From Bacillota bacterium (GTDB lineage: Bacteria > Bacillota > Clostridia > Acetivibrionales > DSM-1351): a stretch of 64,000 nt of DNA. Positions 42,729 through 51,655 of the stretch are shown one piece after another (the first letter of the stretch is position 1; every line of letters starts with the position of its first letter). The position numbers were made by a program, and so were the translations under genes. Below the pieces are notes generated by a model. That model was given only the letters and a program-made list of their open reading frames with translations, searched no databases and had not been told where the DNA came from. The stretch is from positions 1 through 64,000 of the forward strand of contig JAEZRV010000065.1 of assembly GCA_023444055.1 (NCBI GenBank), given 5' to 3'.

Positions 42729-43573
42729 TGAATATTGTTAATACAGTTAATGAAGTTCACCAAACGGTGAAAGCATGGAAAAAAGAAGGCCTAAGCATTG
42801 GTTTTGTACCCACTATGGGTTATTTGCATGAGGGTCATCAAAGCTTGATTCAGCGTGCAGCTCTAGAAAATGACCGTGTTGTCGTTAGTATATTTGTAAA
42901 TCCTATGCAGTTCGGTCCTTCAGAGGATTTGGAAAGCTATCCTCGGGATTTAGAGCATGATGCGGCTCTTTGTGAAAAAACGGGTGCACATTTGATTTTT
43001 CACCCAGAGGCTCAAGAAATGTACATGCCTGATTTTTGCAGCTTTGTTGATATGGATGGTCTTACTAAAGGGTTGTGTGGTAAAAGCCGCCCTGTTCATT
43101 TCCGTGGTGTATGCACGGTTGTCAATAAATTATTTAATATTGTTGGTGCTGACCGTGCATATTTTGGACAAAAGGATGCTCAACAGCTAGCTGTAATTAA
43201 GCGTATGGTGCGTGACTTAAACATGGATATTGAAATTGTAGGTTGTCCAATAATAAGAGAAGCGGATGGTTTAGCTAAAAGTTCCCGAAACACTTATTTA
43301 AGTGATACAGAACGTAAGGCAGCGTTAATTTTAAATAAATCTCTAGCGATTGGAAGAGAATTACTTAAAAATGGGGAGAGAGATGCGAACACTATTATAG
43401 GCAGCATAACTGAAAATATAAATACTGAAGCACTTGCGAGAATAGATTATGTGGATGTGGTTGATGCTCTGTCTTTGGAAAAGGTTGATAAAATTGAGCA
43501 ATCCGTATTGGTCGCAATTGCAGTATATATTGGAAAAACGAGATTAATTGATAATTTTAGTTTTGAGGTATAA
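42728..43573 (+). CDS. panC: pantothenate synthetase
   Basis: PanC condenses pantoate and beta-alanine using ATP through a pantoyl-adenylate. The 281-residue sequence carries the nucleotidyltransferase HIGH-type motif in PTMGYLHEGHQSLIQRA, the pantoate-binding FVNPMQFGPSEDLESYPR, YFGQKDAQQLAVI and the KSSRNTYLS (KMSKS-like) loop. The start codon overlaps the panB stop by one base, and panD follows after 10 bp. Confidence 0.97.
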   Translation: MNIVNTVNEVHQTVKAWKKEGLSIGFVPTMGYLHEGHQSLIQRAALENDRVVVSIFVNPMQFGPSEDLESYPRDLEHDAALCEKTGAHLIFHPEAQEMYMPDFCSFVDMDGLTKGLCGKSRPVHFRGVCTVVNKLFNIVGADRAYFGQKDAQQLAVIKRMVRDLNMDIEIVGCPIIREADGLAKSSRNTYLSDTERKAALILNKSLAIGRELLKNGERDANTIIGSITENINTEALARIDYVDVVDALSLEKVDKIEQSVLVAIAVYIGKTRLIDNFSFEV

Positions 43574-43583
43574 GGAGAATTTT

Positions 43584-43970
43584 ATGTTTATTAATATGCT
43601 TAAAGGAAAAATTCATCGCGCTACAGTTGTGCAAGCTGAGCTTTCTTACGTGGGAAGTATTACTGTTGATCTAGATTTATTAGATGCAGCAGGTATTTGT
43701 GAGTATGAGAAAGTTCATGTTGTAGATATAGATAATGGAAACCGTTTTGAAACTTATACTATAGCAGGGGAAAGAGGCTCAGGAATGATTTGCCTCAATG
43801 GTGCAGCAGCCCGTTGTGTCCATGTTGGTGATAAAGTAATCATAATGGCATATTGCATGTTAGATGCTCAAGAAGCTAAGGAACACAAGCCCTCTGTGGT
43901 TTTTGTAGATGAGAAGAACAGAATCAGCAAAGTTACCCAGTATGAGAAGCATGGGGAGTTGGGGGAGTAA
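43584..43970 (+). CDS. panD: aspartate 1-decarboxylase proenzyme
   Basis: PanD makes beta-alanine from aspartate for PanC. The 128-residue proenzyme starts MFINMLKGKIHRATVVQAEL and contains the self-cleavage site YVGSITVD; Ser25 becomes the pyruvoyl cofactor after Gly24-Ser25 cleavage. GERGSGMICLNGAAAR and KVIIMAYC are standard core motifs. I use ATG 43584, with AAGGAG 6 nt upstream; the longer frame from 43548 overlaps panC without a ribosome site. The C-terminal tail, after DEKNRI, is slightly extended. Confidence 0.97.
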   Translation: MFINMLKGKIHRATVVQAELSYVGSITVDLDLLDAAGICEYEKVHVVDIDNGNRFETYTIAGERGSGMICLNGAAARCVHVGDKVIIMAYCMLDAQEAKEHKPSVVFVDEKNRISKVTQYEKHGELGE

Positions 43971-43973
43971 AAG

Positions 43974-44237
43974 ATGAACAGAGACAAAACTTTTAAAGCT
44001 ACAATTAATGTGGTTGGTTCAGAAATAGCTGTTATTTCAGATGGAGGAAATAACGGTGATTATATTTCCCTTACAGATATGACAAAAAGCTTTGAGGGAG
44101 GTACAGCATTAATTGAGCAGTGGTTAAGAAATAAAGATACAATACTGTTTCTTGGAACATGGGAAAGATTATATAACACTGATTTTAATTCCCTCGAATT
44201 CGAGGGAATTAAAAATGATGTTGGTGCAAGTAGCTAA
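43974..44237 (+). pseudogene. KilA-N domain protein, 3'-truncated
   Basis: The 87-residue frame matches the N-terminal part of bacterial KilA-N proteins: INVVGSEIAVISD, GDYISLTDMTKSFEGG, IEQWLRNKDTILFLGTWE and FNSLEFEGIKNDVG. Complete relatives continue for over 150 more residues, but this frame stops at 44235-44237 after GASS. It begins 3 bp after the panD stop. KilA-N proteins are usually phage or transposon associated DNA-binding proteins, so this is probably a decaying insertion behind the pan operon, though a short protein may still be made. Confidence 0.7.
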
Positions 44238-44421
44238 ATAGAAATGAAAAATAACACCGTACTTGAACGCAAAATAAAATTGTATAGAATCTTTTAAAGA
44301 ATTTTGTTGTAAATAGGTAGTTGTAAGAAGATTAGAAATAAGTCAATAATGACTAATTTGTAGAGAAATTTTTAATTTATAACAAAAGATAAGTCTGGAA
44401 ACTATTTAAGGGGGATCTTTA

Positions 44422-45471
44422 GTGAGTGAAAGCAATGCACTAATTAAACTAGGAATAGTTGGCTGTGGGGAGCATAGCCACGAGCATTTTAAAGCAGCTA
44501 TAGAAGTCCAAGGAGTTAAAATCGCGGCTTGTTGTGACATTAATGATGTACGAGCACAGGCTTGTGCAGAGAAATATGGTTGTGATAGGTATTACACTGT
44601 ACTTGAAGAAATGCTTGAGGAAGAAAAATTAGATGGGGTAATTTTATGTACATGGCCTATACAGCATCTTGAGCAAATTGAACTATGCCTAAAAAAAGGT
44701 GTTAAAAATATACTATGTGAGAAAGCACTTACTCTGTCTTCACAGGAAGCGATTGAAATCGGTAAGTTGGTTCAACAAAATGATGCATTTTTAATGGAAG
44801 GCTGTAAATATATTCATCATCATGCTATCCGTAAATTAGAACGCATTTTATCATATGGCGATATCGGTAAAATTGATAGCATTCGTGCAACTTTTAGTAA
44901 TTATGAACCTGAAGAAACAAAGGAAAAGAATAATGAGTTTGATTGGAGATATCGCAAGAATTGTGGCGGTGGTGTAGCATATGACTGGATGAGTTATCTT
45001 GTAAATGCATGCAATCATTTTAGTGGAAGTTTACCAAAACGTGTTTTTGCTAGTGGTACTCTAAGTAAGCAATACGAAGTTTTTACTCGAATATTTGGTA
45101 TGATTGAGTATGAGAATGGTATTGTTGCCTTTATAGAAAGCAGCAAGGAGGCAAATTTCAGCGAGGAGCTACAAATTACATGTGGAAATGGTATCTTACG
45201 TTTGCCGATAGCATGGGGTATTTTTGGTGAGACTAAAATAACTCAAACACATCGTAAGCCAGAATGGGACTACATACTGACTGATAGCTATGAAATTGAA
45301 GAAGCAAATGCATTCGTACTTCAGCTAAGGAACTTTGTTGCTGTTATTCAAGGGCTAGAAAAGCCTATATTACCATTGCATCAATCTATACAGAATGTAC
45401 AGCTCATTGAAGCCATGGTTACAAGTTGTATAGAGGGACGCATCATTGATATGAAGCTTTATGAGAATTAA
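44422..45471 (+). CDS. Gfo/Idh/MocA-family oxidoreductase
   Basis: The 349-residue protein has an N-terminal NAD(P)-binding Rossmann fold (LGIVGCGEHSHEHFKAAIE), the family motif near residue 97 as LCEKALTL in place of the usual EKP, and a C-terminal alpha/beta dimer domain with GGGVAYDWMSYLVNACNHF. Members oxidise or reduce sugars, inositols and their glycosides. It starts with GTG 44422 after a GGGGGAT site and precedes tadA by 23 bp. Its substrate is unknown. Given the sugar-alcohol genes on both sides of the pantothenate region, a cyclitol or sugar is likely. Confidence 0.85.
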   Translation: MSESNALIKLGIVGCGEHSHEHFKAAIEVQGVKIAACCDINDVRAQACAEKYGCDRYYTVLEEMLEEEKLDGVILCTWPIQHLEQIELCLKKGVKNILCEKALTLSSQEAIEIGKLVQQNDAFLMEGCKYIHHHAIRKLERILSYGDIGKIDSIRATFSNYEPEETKEKNNEFDWRYRKNCGGGVAYDWMSYLVNACNHFSGSLPKRVFASGTLSKQYEVFTRIFGMIEYENGIVAFIESSKEANFSEELQITCGNGILRLPIAWGIFGETKITQTHRKPEWDYILTDSYEIEEANAFVLQLRNFVAVIQGLEKPILPLHQSIQNVQLIEAMVTSCIEGRIIDMKLYEN

Positions 45472-45494
45472 AATACTTAATATGAGGAAAAAGA

Positions 45495-45965
45495 ATGTAC
45501 ACCAAAAAAGAACAATTCATGATAAAAGCCTTAAACCAGGCAAAGCTTGCATATAAAAAGGGAGAAACACCTGTAGGTGCAGTTATTATAAAAGATGGTC
45601 AAATAATAGCCAGAGGACACAACCTTAAAGAAGCAAAAAACGATGTAACCTCTCATGCAGAGATAGAGGCAATTCGAAAAGCGGCTAACAAGCTGGGAAC
45701 ATGGAGACTTGACGGCTGTGAAATGTATGTAACGTTAGAGCCTTGTCCCATGTGCGCGGGAGCAATTATTCAATCCAGGATAAGCACGCTTTACATTGGA
45801 GCAATGGACAACAGAGCCGGAGCAGCAGGTTCAGTAATAGATCTGTTTAGAGTTCAGCAATTTAATCATAGGGTGGATGTTGTGCTAGGGCTTTTGCATG
45901 AGGAATGTACTGAGCTGCTAAAGAATTTTTTTTTAGCTTTAAGAAGAGACAAGCATATGAATTAA
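45495..45965 (+). CDS. tadA: tRNA-specific adenosine-34 deaminase
   Basis: TadA converts A34 to inosine in the anticodon of tRNA-Arg(ACG), allowing decoding of CGN codons. The 156-residue zinc-dependent deaminase has TSHAEIEAIR (zinc His and catalytic Glu) and LEPCPMCAGAI (the PCxxC zinc Cys pair), plus DNRAGAAGSV, which separates TadA from cytidine or guanine deaminases. A GAGG site precedes the ATG. A strong terminator follows at 45985. Confidence 0.95.
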   Translation: MYTKKEQFMIKALNQAKLAYKKGETPVGAVIIKDGQIIARGHNLKEAKNDVTSHAEIEAIRKAANKLGTWRLDGCEMYVTLEPCPMCAGAIIQSRISTLYIGAMDNRAGAAGSVIDLFRVQQFNHRVDVVLGLLHEECTELLKNFFLALRRDKHMN

Positions 45966-45984
45966 CCTTAAAAAGTAAAATATT

Positions 45985-46029
45985 AAAATCTCCAAATTGA
46001 TCTTTTGTTTAACCAATTTGGAGATTTTT
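45985..46029. terminator. strong bidirectional terminator
   Basis: AAAATCTCCAAATTG (45985-45999) and CAATTTGGAGATTTT (46014-46028) are perfect complements with a 14-nt loop. T-rich DNA flanks both sides, so it can end transcription of tadA rightward and of the long catabolic operon leftward. Confidence 0.9.
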
Positions 46030-46059
46030 CATATGAGCCGAAAGTAACAGTTTACCTTC

Positions 46060-47583
46060 TTACATTATTTGTGAAATGGATTTCATATCTTGCTTTAGAT
46101 TCTCATAAATAGAACGATATATCTTATAATACTGGTCATATTTCTTTTTATTATAATCATTTGGTATAATTTTTTTGTCTAAAACCTGCCATTTCTTAAC
46201 ATCCTCATAGGAAAGCAATCCTGTTCCTATTCCTGCTAGCATTACATCTCCCATATTTGCTTCTACATCATGAATAGGGCATACTACAGGGTAACCAGTT
46301 ACATCTGCAAATATCTGTCTCCATAATTTTGATTTTGCAACTCCACCTGCCAGTAGAATGTATTCTCCTAGATTTTCTCCAGTACATTCCATAGCATGTC
46401 TTAAGGAATATGCAACAGCTTCCAAAAAAGCTCTATAAATATGTGCTTTAGTATGAGTGAGTGAAAGACCTACAATTGTCCCTTTTGCATCGGAATCCCA
46501 TACAGGACTTCTTTCACCCATAAAATATGGCAATACAATTAATCCTTCACTTCCAGCTGGTAGCTTTTCTGCTTGTTCATCAAGTATTTTATATGTATTT
46601 TTTCCACCTGAATGTTCAGCTTCTAGTTCGAGTTCAGCAAATGTATTGCGGAACCATTTTATAATTGCTCCAGCTGTTGCTGCACCACTGAAATTATAAG
46701 ACAGATTTTTAGCATTATATAAATAAGGCCAAACTATTAATCCATTACCTTTTATAGGTTTGTCTGAAATAAATGCAGCACACATAGATGTTCCTATTGC
46801 AGCGGCATACACTCCCGGCTCAAAAACACCTAAACCTATATTGGCTGCTCCACAGTCAATACCTCCTGCACATACCGGCAAACCTTCATTAAGACCTAAT
46901 TCATCTGCTGCCAGCTTAGTCAAGCCTCCCACAATATCTGTTGACTCAACGATGTTTTGAGGCATCATGGAATAGGGGATACCCATTTCTTCCATTAACT
47001 TTTCTGACCAAGTATGAGTATTCATATCAAAAATACCACCAATATTTCCAGCAGAAGAATAATCAATTGCCACCTTATCTGTCAGCTGATATATTGCATA
47101 ATCATTTGGGGGTAGAAATAATTTGATTTTTGCCCAATTTTCAGGTTCATTGTTTTTAATCCATAAAATTTTGGTGAATCCATAATAAGGGTCTGCTCCA
47201 TTATGGGTAATTTGTTTTAACTTTTCTTCTCCGATATTGTCTAAAACCCATTTTGTCTCTTCTGAAGCCCTTCGGTCCATCCAGATTAAACAAGGTCTCA
47301 CAGGCTTCATATTCTGATCCAATGGTATTCCTGAACCCCCATATAAACCACTAATACATATACCTTTAATATCATCCTTGTTTACTCCTGATTTTTCTAC
47401 TGTATTTATGATGGATTTTTTTGTAGCTTCCATCCATACCTCAGGCCATTGCTCTGCCCATAAGGGCTTTGGTGTTAGCACGTCATACTCCTGTAAATCA
47501 TGGGATATTAGATTGCCTTCGGTATCCATCATAATAGTTTTGGTTCCAGATGTTCCAATATCTGTACCTAATAGATAGTTCAT
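46060..47583 (-). CDS. FGGY-family carbohydrate kinase (xylulokinase-like)
   Basis: The 507-residue kinase has the FGGY layout: LLGTDIGTSGTKTIMMD (phosphate-binding 1), PLWAEQWPEVWMEATKKSI, WMDRR, IDCGAANIGLGVFEPG, and in the second domain GGVAKSKLWRQIFADVTG with NMGDVMLAGIGTG. It most resembles xylulokinases, but the family includes kinases for ribulose, erythritol, glycerol and others. As the last gene of an operon with an ABC importer, three FAD oxidoreductases and a zinc dehydrogenase, it should phosphorylate the ketose product of that oxidation. AAGGGAGA lies before the ATG. Confidence 0.85.
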   Translation of the reverse strand: MNYLLGTDIGTSGTKTIMMDTEGNLISHDLQEYDVLTPKPLWAEQWPEVWMEATKKSIINTVEKSGVNKDDIKGICISGLYGGSGIPLDQNMKPVRPCLIWMDRRASEETKWVLDNIGEEKLKQITHNGADPYYGFTKILWIKNNEPENWAKIKLFLPPNDYAIYQLTDKVAIDYSSAGNIGGIFDMNTHTWSEKLMEEMGIPYSMMPQNIVESTDIVGGLTKLAADELGLNEGLPVCAGGIDCGAANIGLGVFEPGVYAAAIGTSMCAAFISDKPIKGNGLIVWPYLYNAKNLSYNFSGAATAGAIIKWFRNTFAELELEAEHSGGKNTYKILDEQAEKLPAGSEGLIVLPYFMGERSPVWDSDAKGTIVGLSLTHTKAHIYRAFLEAVAYSLRHAMECTGENLGEYILLAGGVAKSKLWRQIFADVTGYPVVCPIHDVEANMGDVMLAGIGTGLLSYEDVKKWQVLDKKIIPNDYNKKKYDQYYKIYRSIYENLKQDMKSISQIM

Positions 47584-47681
47584 ACGAAATCTCCCTTTAT
47601 CTGTTTTAAATTATTTTGAAAAAGCAGCAAAACTAGATTTTAAAGGATTGTAGTGCTACTTAAGATGGCTGACTTTCTTTT

Positions 47682-48761
47682 TTATTCAAAGGTAATGGCA
47701 ACTTTAAAGTCACCATACTTTCCAGATGCGTAATCAAAAGCTGTTTCCCATTCTTTAATAGTAAAGGTTTTTGTAATAAGCCCATTTGTTTTTAGATTAC
47801 CATTTAAGATGTTTTCTATTACAAAGGGATAGCAATATGGACTTAAGTGGGAACCAAGAACATCCAGTTCCTTTCTGTCACCAATAATTGACCAGTCTAC
47901 CGTAGTTGGTTCACCAAAAACGCTGAATTCCACAAAGCGTCCTAATTTTCTTATCATGTTGAGCCCTTGAACAACACTTGATGGATGTCCTGTGGCTTCA
48001 ATGTAAATATCACATCCATAACCATCGGTTAACTCAAGTATTTTAGCAACAGCATCTTCTTTGCCGGGGTTCATAACAATATCTGCGCCAAACTCTTTTG
48101 CTTTTTCCAAACGTTTATCAACCATATCAAGTACTATTAATTTGGTAGGATTTTGCATCCTTGCATATGTGATCATACCAAGACCAAGAGTTCCTGCGCC
48201 AGAAATAACTACTACATCATCATTACGAATCTGTGCTCTGTCAACTGCATGTTTAGAGCATCCATAGGGTTCAATCAACAGAGCAGAACTCAGAGGTATT
48301 TCTTCTGGCACTTTAGAAATTACACAGGTTTTAGGGAATCTAACATATTCAGCCATACCACCGTTATTTCCTTTTTGGAAACCAAAAATTGCATGGGGTT
48401 GGCACATCCAGTATCTACCAGTTCTACAGAATTTACACTCTCCACATGGAACAATTTGATCTGCTATAATTCTTTCTCCGATATAGAAACCTTTTACATT
48501 TTCACCTAATTCAACAATATGACCCAAAAATTCATGTCCTGGTATAAATGGTGGTTCTACCCAAGCTGGTTGGGTATCATTACCCCAAAACATAGCTGCT
48601 CCGTGTTGGCATTTTAGGTCACTTGCGCAAACACCGCATCCTTCTGTTTTGATGATGATATCATCTGGTCCACATTCTGGTGTAGGATAATTTGGTTCAT
48701 AACGGTAATCTCCTTTTCCATATGCTACTAAAGCTTTCATTGTCATTGGTATATTGCTCAT
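47682..48761 (-). CDS. zinc-dependent alcohol/polyol dehydrogenase
   Basis: The 359-residue medium-chain dehydrogenase has the catalytic zinc region GCGVCASDLKCQHG and FIPGHEFLGHIVELG, the structural zinc cluster VPCGECKFCRTGRYWMC and the coenzyme domain VVVISGAGTLGLGMITYA. It is longer than the two dehydrogenases at 35-37 kb because of an insert AAMFWGNDTQPAWVEPP near residue 55, found in a distinct subgroup of polyol dehydrogenases. It sits between the FAD oxidoreductases and the xylulokinase-like gene in the same operon, so it probably acts one step before the kinase. Confidence 0.85.
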   Translation of the reverse strand: MSNIPMTMKALVAYGKGDYRYEPNYPTPECGPDDIIIKTEGCGVCASDLKCQHGAAMFWGNDTQPAWVEPPFIPGHEFLGHIVELGENVKGFYIGERIIADQIVPCGECKFCRTGRYWMCQPHAIFGFQKGNNGGMAEYVRFPKTCVISKVPEEIPLSSALLIEPYGCSKHAVDRAQIRNDDVVVISGAGTLGLGMITYARMQNPTKLIVLDMVDKRLEKAKEFGADIVMNPGKEDAVAKILELTDGYGCDIYIEATGHPSSVVQGLNMIRKLGRFVEFSVFGEPTTVDWSIIGDRKELDVLGSHLSPYCYPFVIENILNGNLKTNGLITKTFTIKEWETAFDYASGKYGDFKVAITFE

Positions 48762-48875
48762 AGAGGTTTCCTCTTTTCTTTTTAAAATATAGTTTTATAT
48801 AAATTGTTTTATGTTAGTAAAGTCCGTTTCTAATGTAAAAGTCTTTTTCTATAGAATATAATTCGTTTTTAAAAC

Positions 48876-50171
48876 TTATACGATGGCACCTTGCTCAATT
48901 AACTTTTTGACTAGAAGATCAGTATCCATCTTGCTCATAGAACAATGATTCTGCACATAAATAGCTGCAGCCGTACCTGCTGCCTGCCCCATTGCCATAC
49001 AGGTTGCCATAACTCGAATTGAACCGAAAGCAGGAGTATCGGCACATACACAGCGTCCAGCAGTGATTAAGTTCTCACTATTTTCAGGTACGAGTACACC
49101 ATAAGGTATATTGTACTCTTGTTTTAAAGTAATGCAGTCCTGTTCGATACTATCGGGCTTATGAACATCTATTACGTGAGTTCCCTTTGCAATAGTGTCC
49201 TTAAATGGCTTTGGATTGAGTACATCGTCTGCTATCATCTGATACATTCCGACGATATGATAAGTTTCTCGAACCCCACTCTGTGTGCCTGATTTTAAGA
49301 GCCAACAATTTTTAAAGGCAGAAAAATTTTCGCGCATAATATTTATTACTTTGAACAGATTTTCACGCAAATTGCATTCAGCCTTGGTAAATTGTTCAGG
49401 GGAGCTTGCATCTGTGCTTTCACGTAACAAATTAATAGTAACTATACCATCGTGAAAATGCCTGCTTATCCAAGGCCCACCAAATATCGGCATCTCGCCT
49501 TTCTGATTAAGCTCGCTTAATCTACCTCTTATTTCAGCACTGATAGGCATTTTTTCATCTACGGCATCAGCGAATAAATCTTTGAGTGCATCGGTATCAA
49601 CACCGCCAAGTTGAAACCATAGAGACGCAGGCTGAAGTTTGGTTTCCTTGGTAGTTCTAAATCCTGCTGACCGAACTAGGTCTGCATCACCTGTACAGTC
49701 AATGGCTGCTTTACATTCATATGCAACCCGCCCTGCTTTGTTTTGTACTATTACATGGCTAACCCTTCCATCAGTCATAACACAATCTGAAAAATACGTA
49801 TGATATAGCAATGTAACACCACTTTCAAGAAGTAATTGCTGAGCAGCCAGTTTAAATACTTCATCGTCTACTGGAACATTTCCGCTATCAAGTGTAACGT
49901 CAGCTCCATTCAGACCGCTTATTTTCTTCATTAGCTCGAAAGGTATTCCATCAATAATAAGCTTTTTCTTTTTCTTAAATATGCTGATTGGAGTTACGAG
50001 GGCACTTGATGCCATGCCCCCTACGAATCCATATCTCTCAATTAAAAGTGTCTTTGCACCATTTCTAGAAGCAGCAATTGCTGAAATAATACCAGAAGGT
50101 CCACCACCACATACAATTACATCATAGCTATCTATTACCGGTATTTTATTGTCACTTTTACTAATAAACAT
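48876..50171 (-). CDS. FAD-dependent oxidoreductase (FAD_oxidored family), third of the operon
   Basis: The 431-residue protein is one of five intact relatives in the window. It has the N-terminal dinucleotide fold SYDVIVCGGGPSGIISAIAA, the second FAD motif AAIDCTGDADLVRSAG, the interior GTQSGVRETYHIVGMYQM and the C-terminal LITAGRCVCADTPAFGSIRV with MAMGQAAGTAAAI. The family (Pfam FAD_oxidored, PF12831 type) is common in carbohydrate loci of Gram-positive bacteria, but few members have known substrates. AGGAGG precedes the ATG. It is the shortest of the set. Oxidation of a sugar or cyclitol hydroxyl is inferred only from gene context. Confidence 0.83.
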   Translation of the reverse strand: MFISKSDNKIPVIDSYDVIVCGGGPSGIISAIAASRNGAKTLLIERYGFVGGMASSALVTPISIFKKKKKLIIDGIPFELMKKISGLNGADVTLDSGNVPVDDEVFKLAAQQLLLESGVTLLYHTYFSDCVMTDGRVSHVIVQNKAGRVAYECKAAIDCTGDADLVRSAGFRTTKETKLQPASLWFQLGGVDTDALKDLFADAVDEKMPISAEIRGRLSELNQKGEMPIFGGPWISRHFHDGIVTINLLRESTDASSPEQFTKAECNLRENLFKVINIMRENFSAFKNCWLLKSGTQSGVRETYHIVGMYQMIADDVLNPKPFKDTIAKGTHVIDVHKPDSIEQDCITLKQEYNIPYGVLVPENSENLITAGRCVCADTPAFGSIRVMATCMAMGQAAGTAAAIYVQNHCSMSKMDTDLLVKKLIEQGAIV

Positions 50172-50272
50172 ATATCCTCCTTATAGTTGGGGTTATGACT
50201 AGTCTGCTATTTTCTTATAAAACTTGACACAGTGTCCAATATAATATTCTTAACTAAAGCTTGATATACAGA

Positions 50273-51580
50273 TCAATTAAAGAGCTCCACTCCGCGTTCA
50301 ATTAAAACCTTTTGCACATCATGAAAATCTATATCACGTGGCATTACTTCTTTTTGTGCTGCAAGTCCAGCTGCTATGCCAGCTGCCTCACCTATCGCCA
50401 TGCAGATTGACATAACTCGATATGACGCATGAGCACGGTGTGTTCCTGAAATACATCTTCCTGCAAGAACTAAACCATCAGTACTCTTTGGAATCAAACT
50501 ACGCAGAGGAATGTCATAAGGGATTACCTCCTCTGGAACTCCTTCTGCCTGTGCACTACCTGCAGGATTATGGATATCCACTATAAAGCTTGCCTTATGA
50601 ACAACAACATCTTCAAATCTGCGTCCTGAACGAAGATCTGAGTCTTCAAGCATATATTGGCCAATAAAGCGGCGAGTTTCACGAACTCCTAGCGTATTTG
50701 CTGTACTCTTTACAAAACAATTCTGATAACCATCAACATAGTTTCTCAGAAAATCAGTTACTTCATCTATTTGTGTACGCAAGTCAAGTTCAGCTTTTTC
50801 TAGATCATTGCTTGACAGCGCAGAAATGCCATTTGACTGTGTTGTGTTGATAACACGTTCACCGGGAACTGCTGTGAGGAATGAACGTACAGATGCTGCA
50901 TTAGGCGGTAAATGACCTTCCTTGCATAGTCTGGTAGTATAATCAAGAAACCTCTCACCGTTGTAAGTAACATGATCTAGTTCGCCTATACAAGTTAGTG
51001 CGTCATCTTCAACACCTTGTAAACGGAACATCAGAGTAACAGGCTGTAATAGGGAATCACCATCACGTCCCATTTCATATTCTGCACCTGCAAAGTATGC
51101 AACATCACCGTCTCCAGATGCATCAACAAAGGATTTTGCCCGAACTACTTTCATGCCTGTCTTTTGAGAGATTACAATACCTGTAAGTTTTTTGCCATCT
51201 GTTATTGTATCTACAACAGGGGTTTGTAAATATATCTTAACACCTGCTTCATGTGCAAAATCTATAAGCACGCGCTTTGCTTTTTCAAAATCGTGTGTTT
51301 GTTGCGTTGCACCTGTTTCATCACTGTCTGGAACACCAAGACGCACAATAAGCTCATCTCGTAAAGTTCCCTTTGATACACTTCCGAGTATTGGTGCAAC
51401 TGCACCATTAGTTAAATTGCCTCCAAGCGTACCGTAACGCTCAATTAATGCGGTTTTAGCACCCATTCTGGCTGCCGAAACTGCTGCACAAATACCAGCA
51501 GGACCAGAGCCGATAACAACAACATCGTATTGTGCTTCTATCTTTAAAAATTTTTGGTATGATACTTCTTCAACACCCAT
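50273..51580 (-). CDS. FAD-dependent oxidoreductase (FAD_oxidored family), second of the operon
   Basis: The 435-residue protein has YDVVVIGSGPAGICAAVSAARMG for FAD, IERYGTLGGNLTNGAVAP, SFVDASGDGDVAYFAG, NTLGVRETRRFIGQYML and VLAGRCISGTHRAHASYRV. Its N-terminal part is the closest in the window to the pseudogene at 34967-35226, which has GGGPAGICAAVAAAR and LIERYG. It lies 75 bp after the first FAD gene of the operon and 101 bp before the third, all with good ribosome sites. The substrate is unknown. Three adjacent non-identical paralogues could be subunits or act on different stereoisomers. Confidence 0.83.
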   Translation of the reverse strand: MGVEEVSYQKFLKIEAQYDVVVIGSGPAGICAAVSAARMGAKTALIERYGTLGGNLTNGAVAPILGSVSKGTLRDELIVRLGVPDSDETGATQQTHDFEKAKRVLIDFAHEAGVKIYLQTPVVDTITDGKKLTGIVISQKTGMKVVRAKSFVDASGDGDVAYFAGAEYEMGRDGDSLLQPVTLMFRLQGVEDDALTCIGELDHVTYNGERFLDYTTRLCKEGHLPPNAASVRSFLTAVPGERVINTTQSNGISALSSNDLEKAELDLRTQIDEVTDFLRNYVDGYQNCFVKSTANTLGVRETRRFIGQYMLEDSDLRSGRRFEDVVVHKASFIVDIHNPAGSAQAEGVPEEVIPYDIPLRSLIPKSTDGLVLAGRCISGTHRAHASYRVMSICMAIGEAAGIAAGLAAQKEVMPRDIDFHDVQKVLIERGVELFN

Positions 51581-51655
51581 GATTGTATTCTCCTATGGAT
51601 AGTTATTAGTGCAGATTTTATATTGAATCTGCACTGATAATATATAATATGGTAA

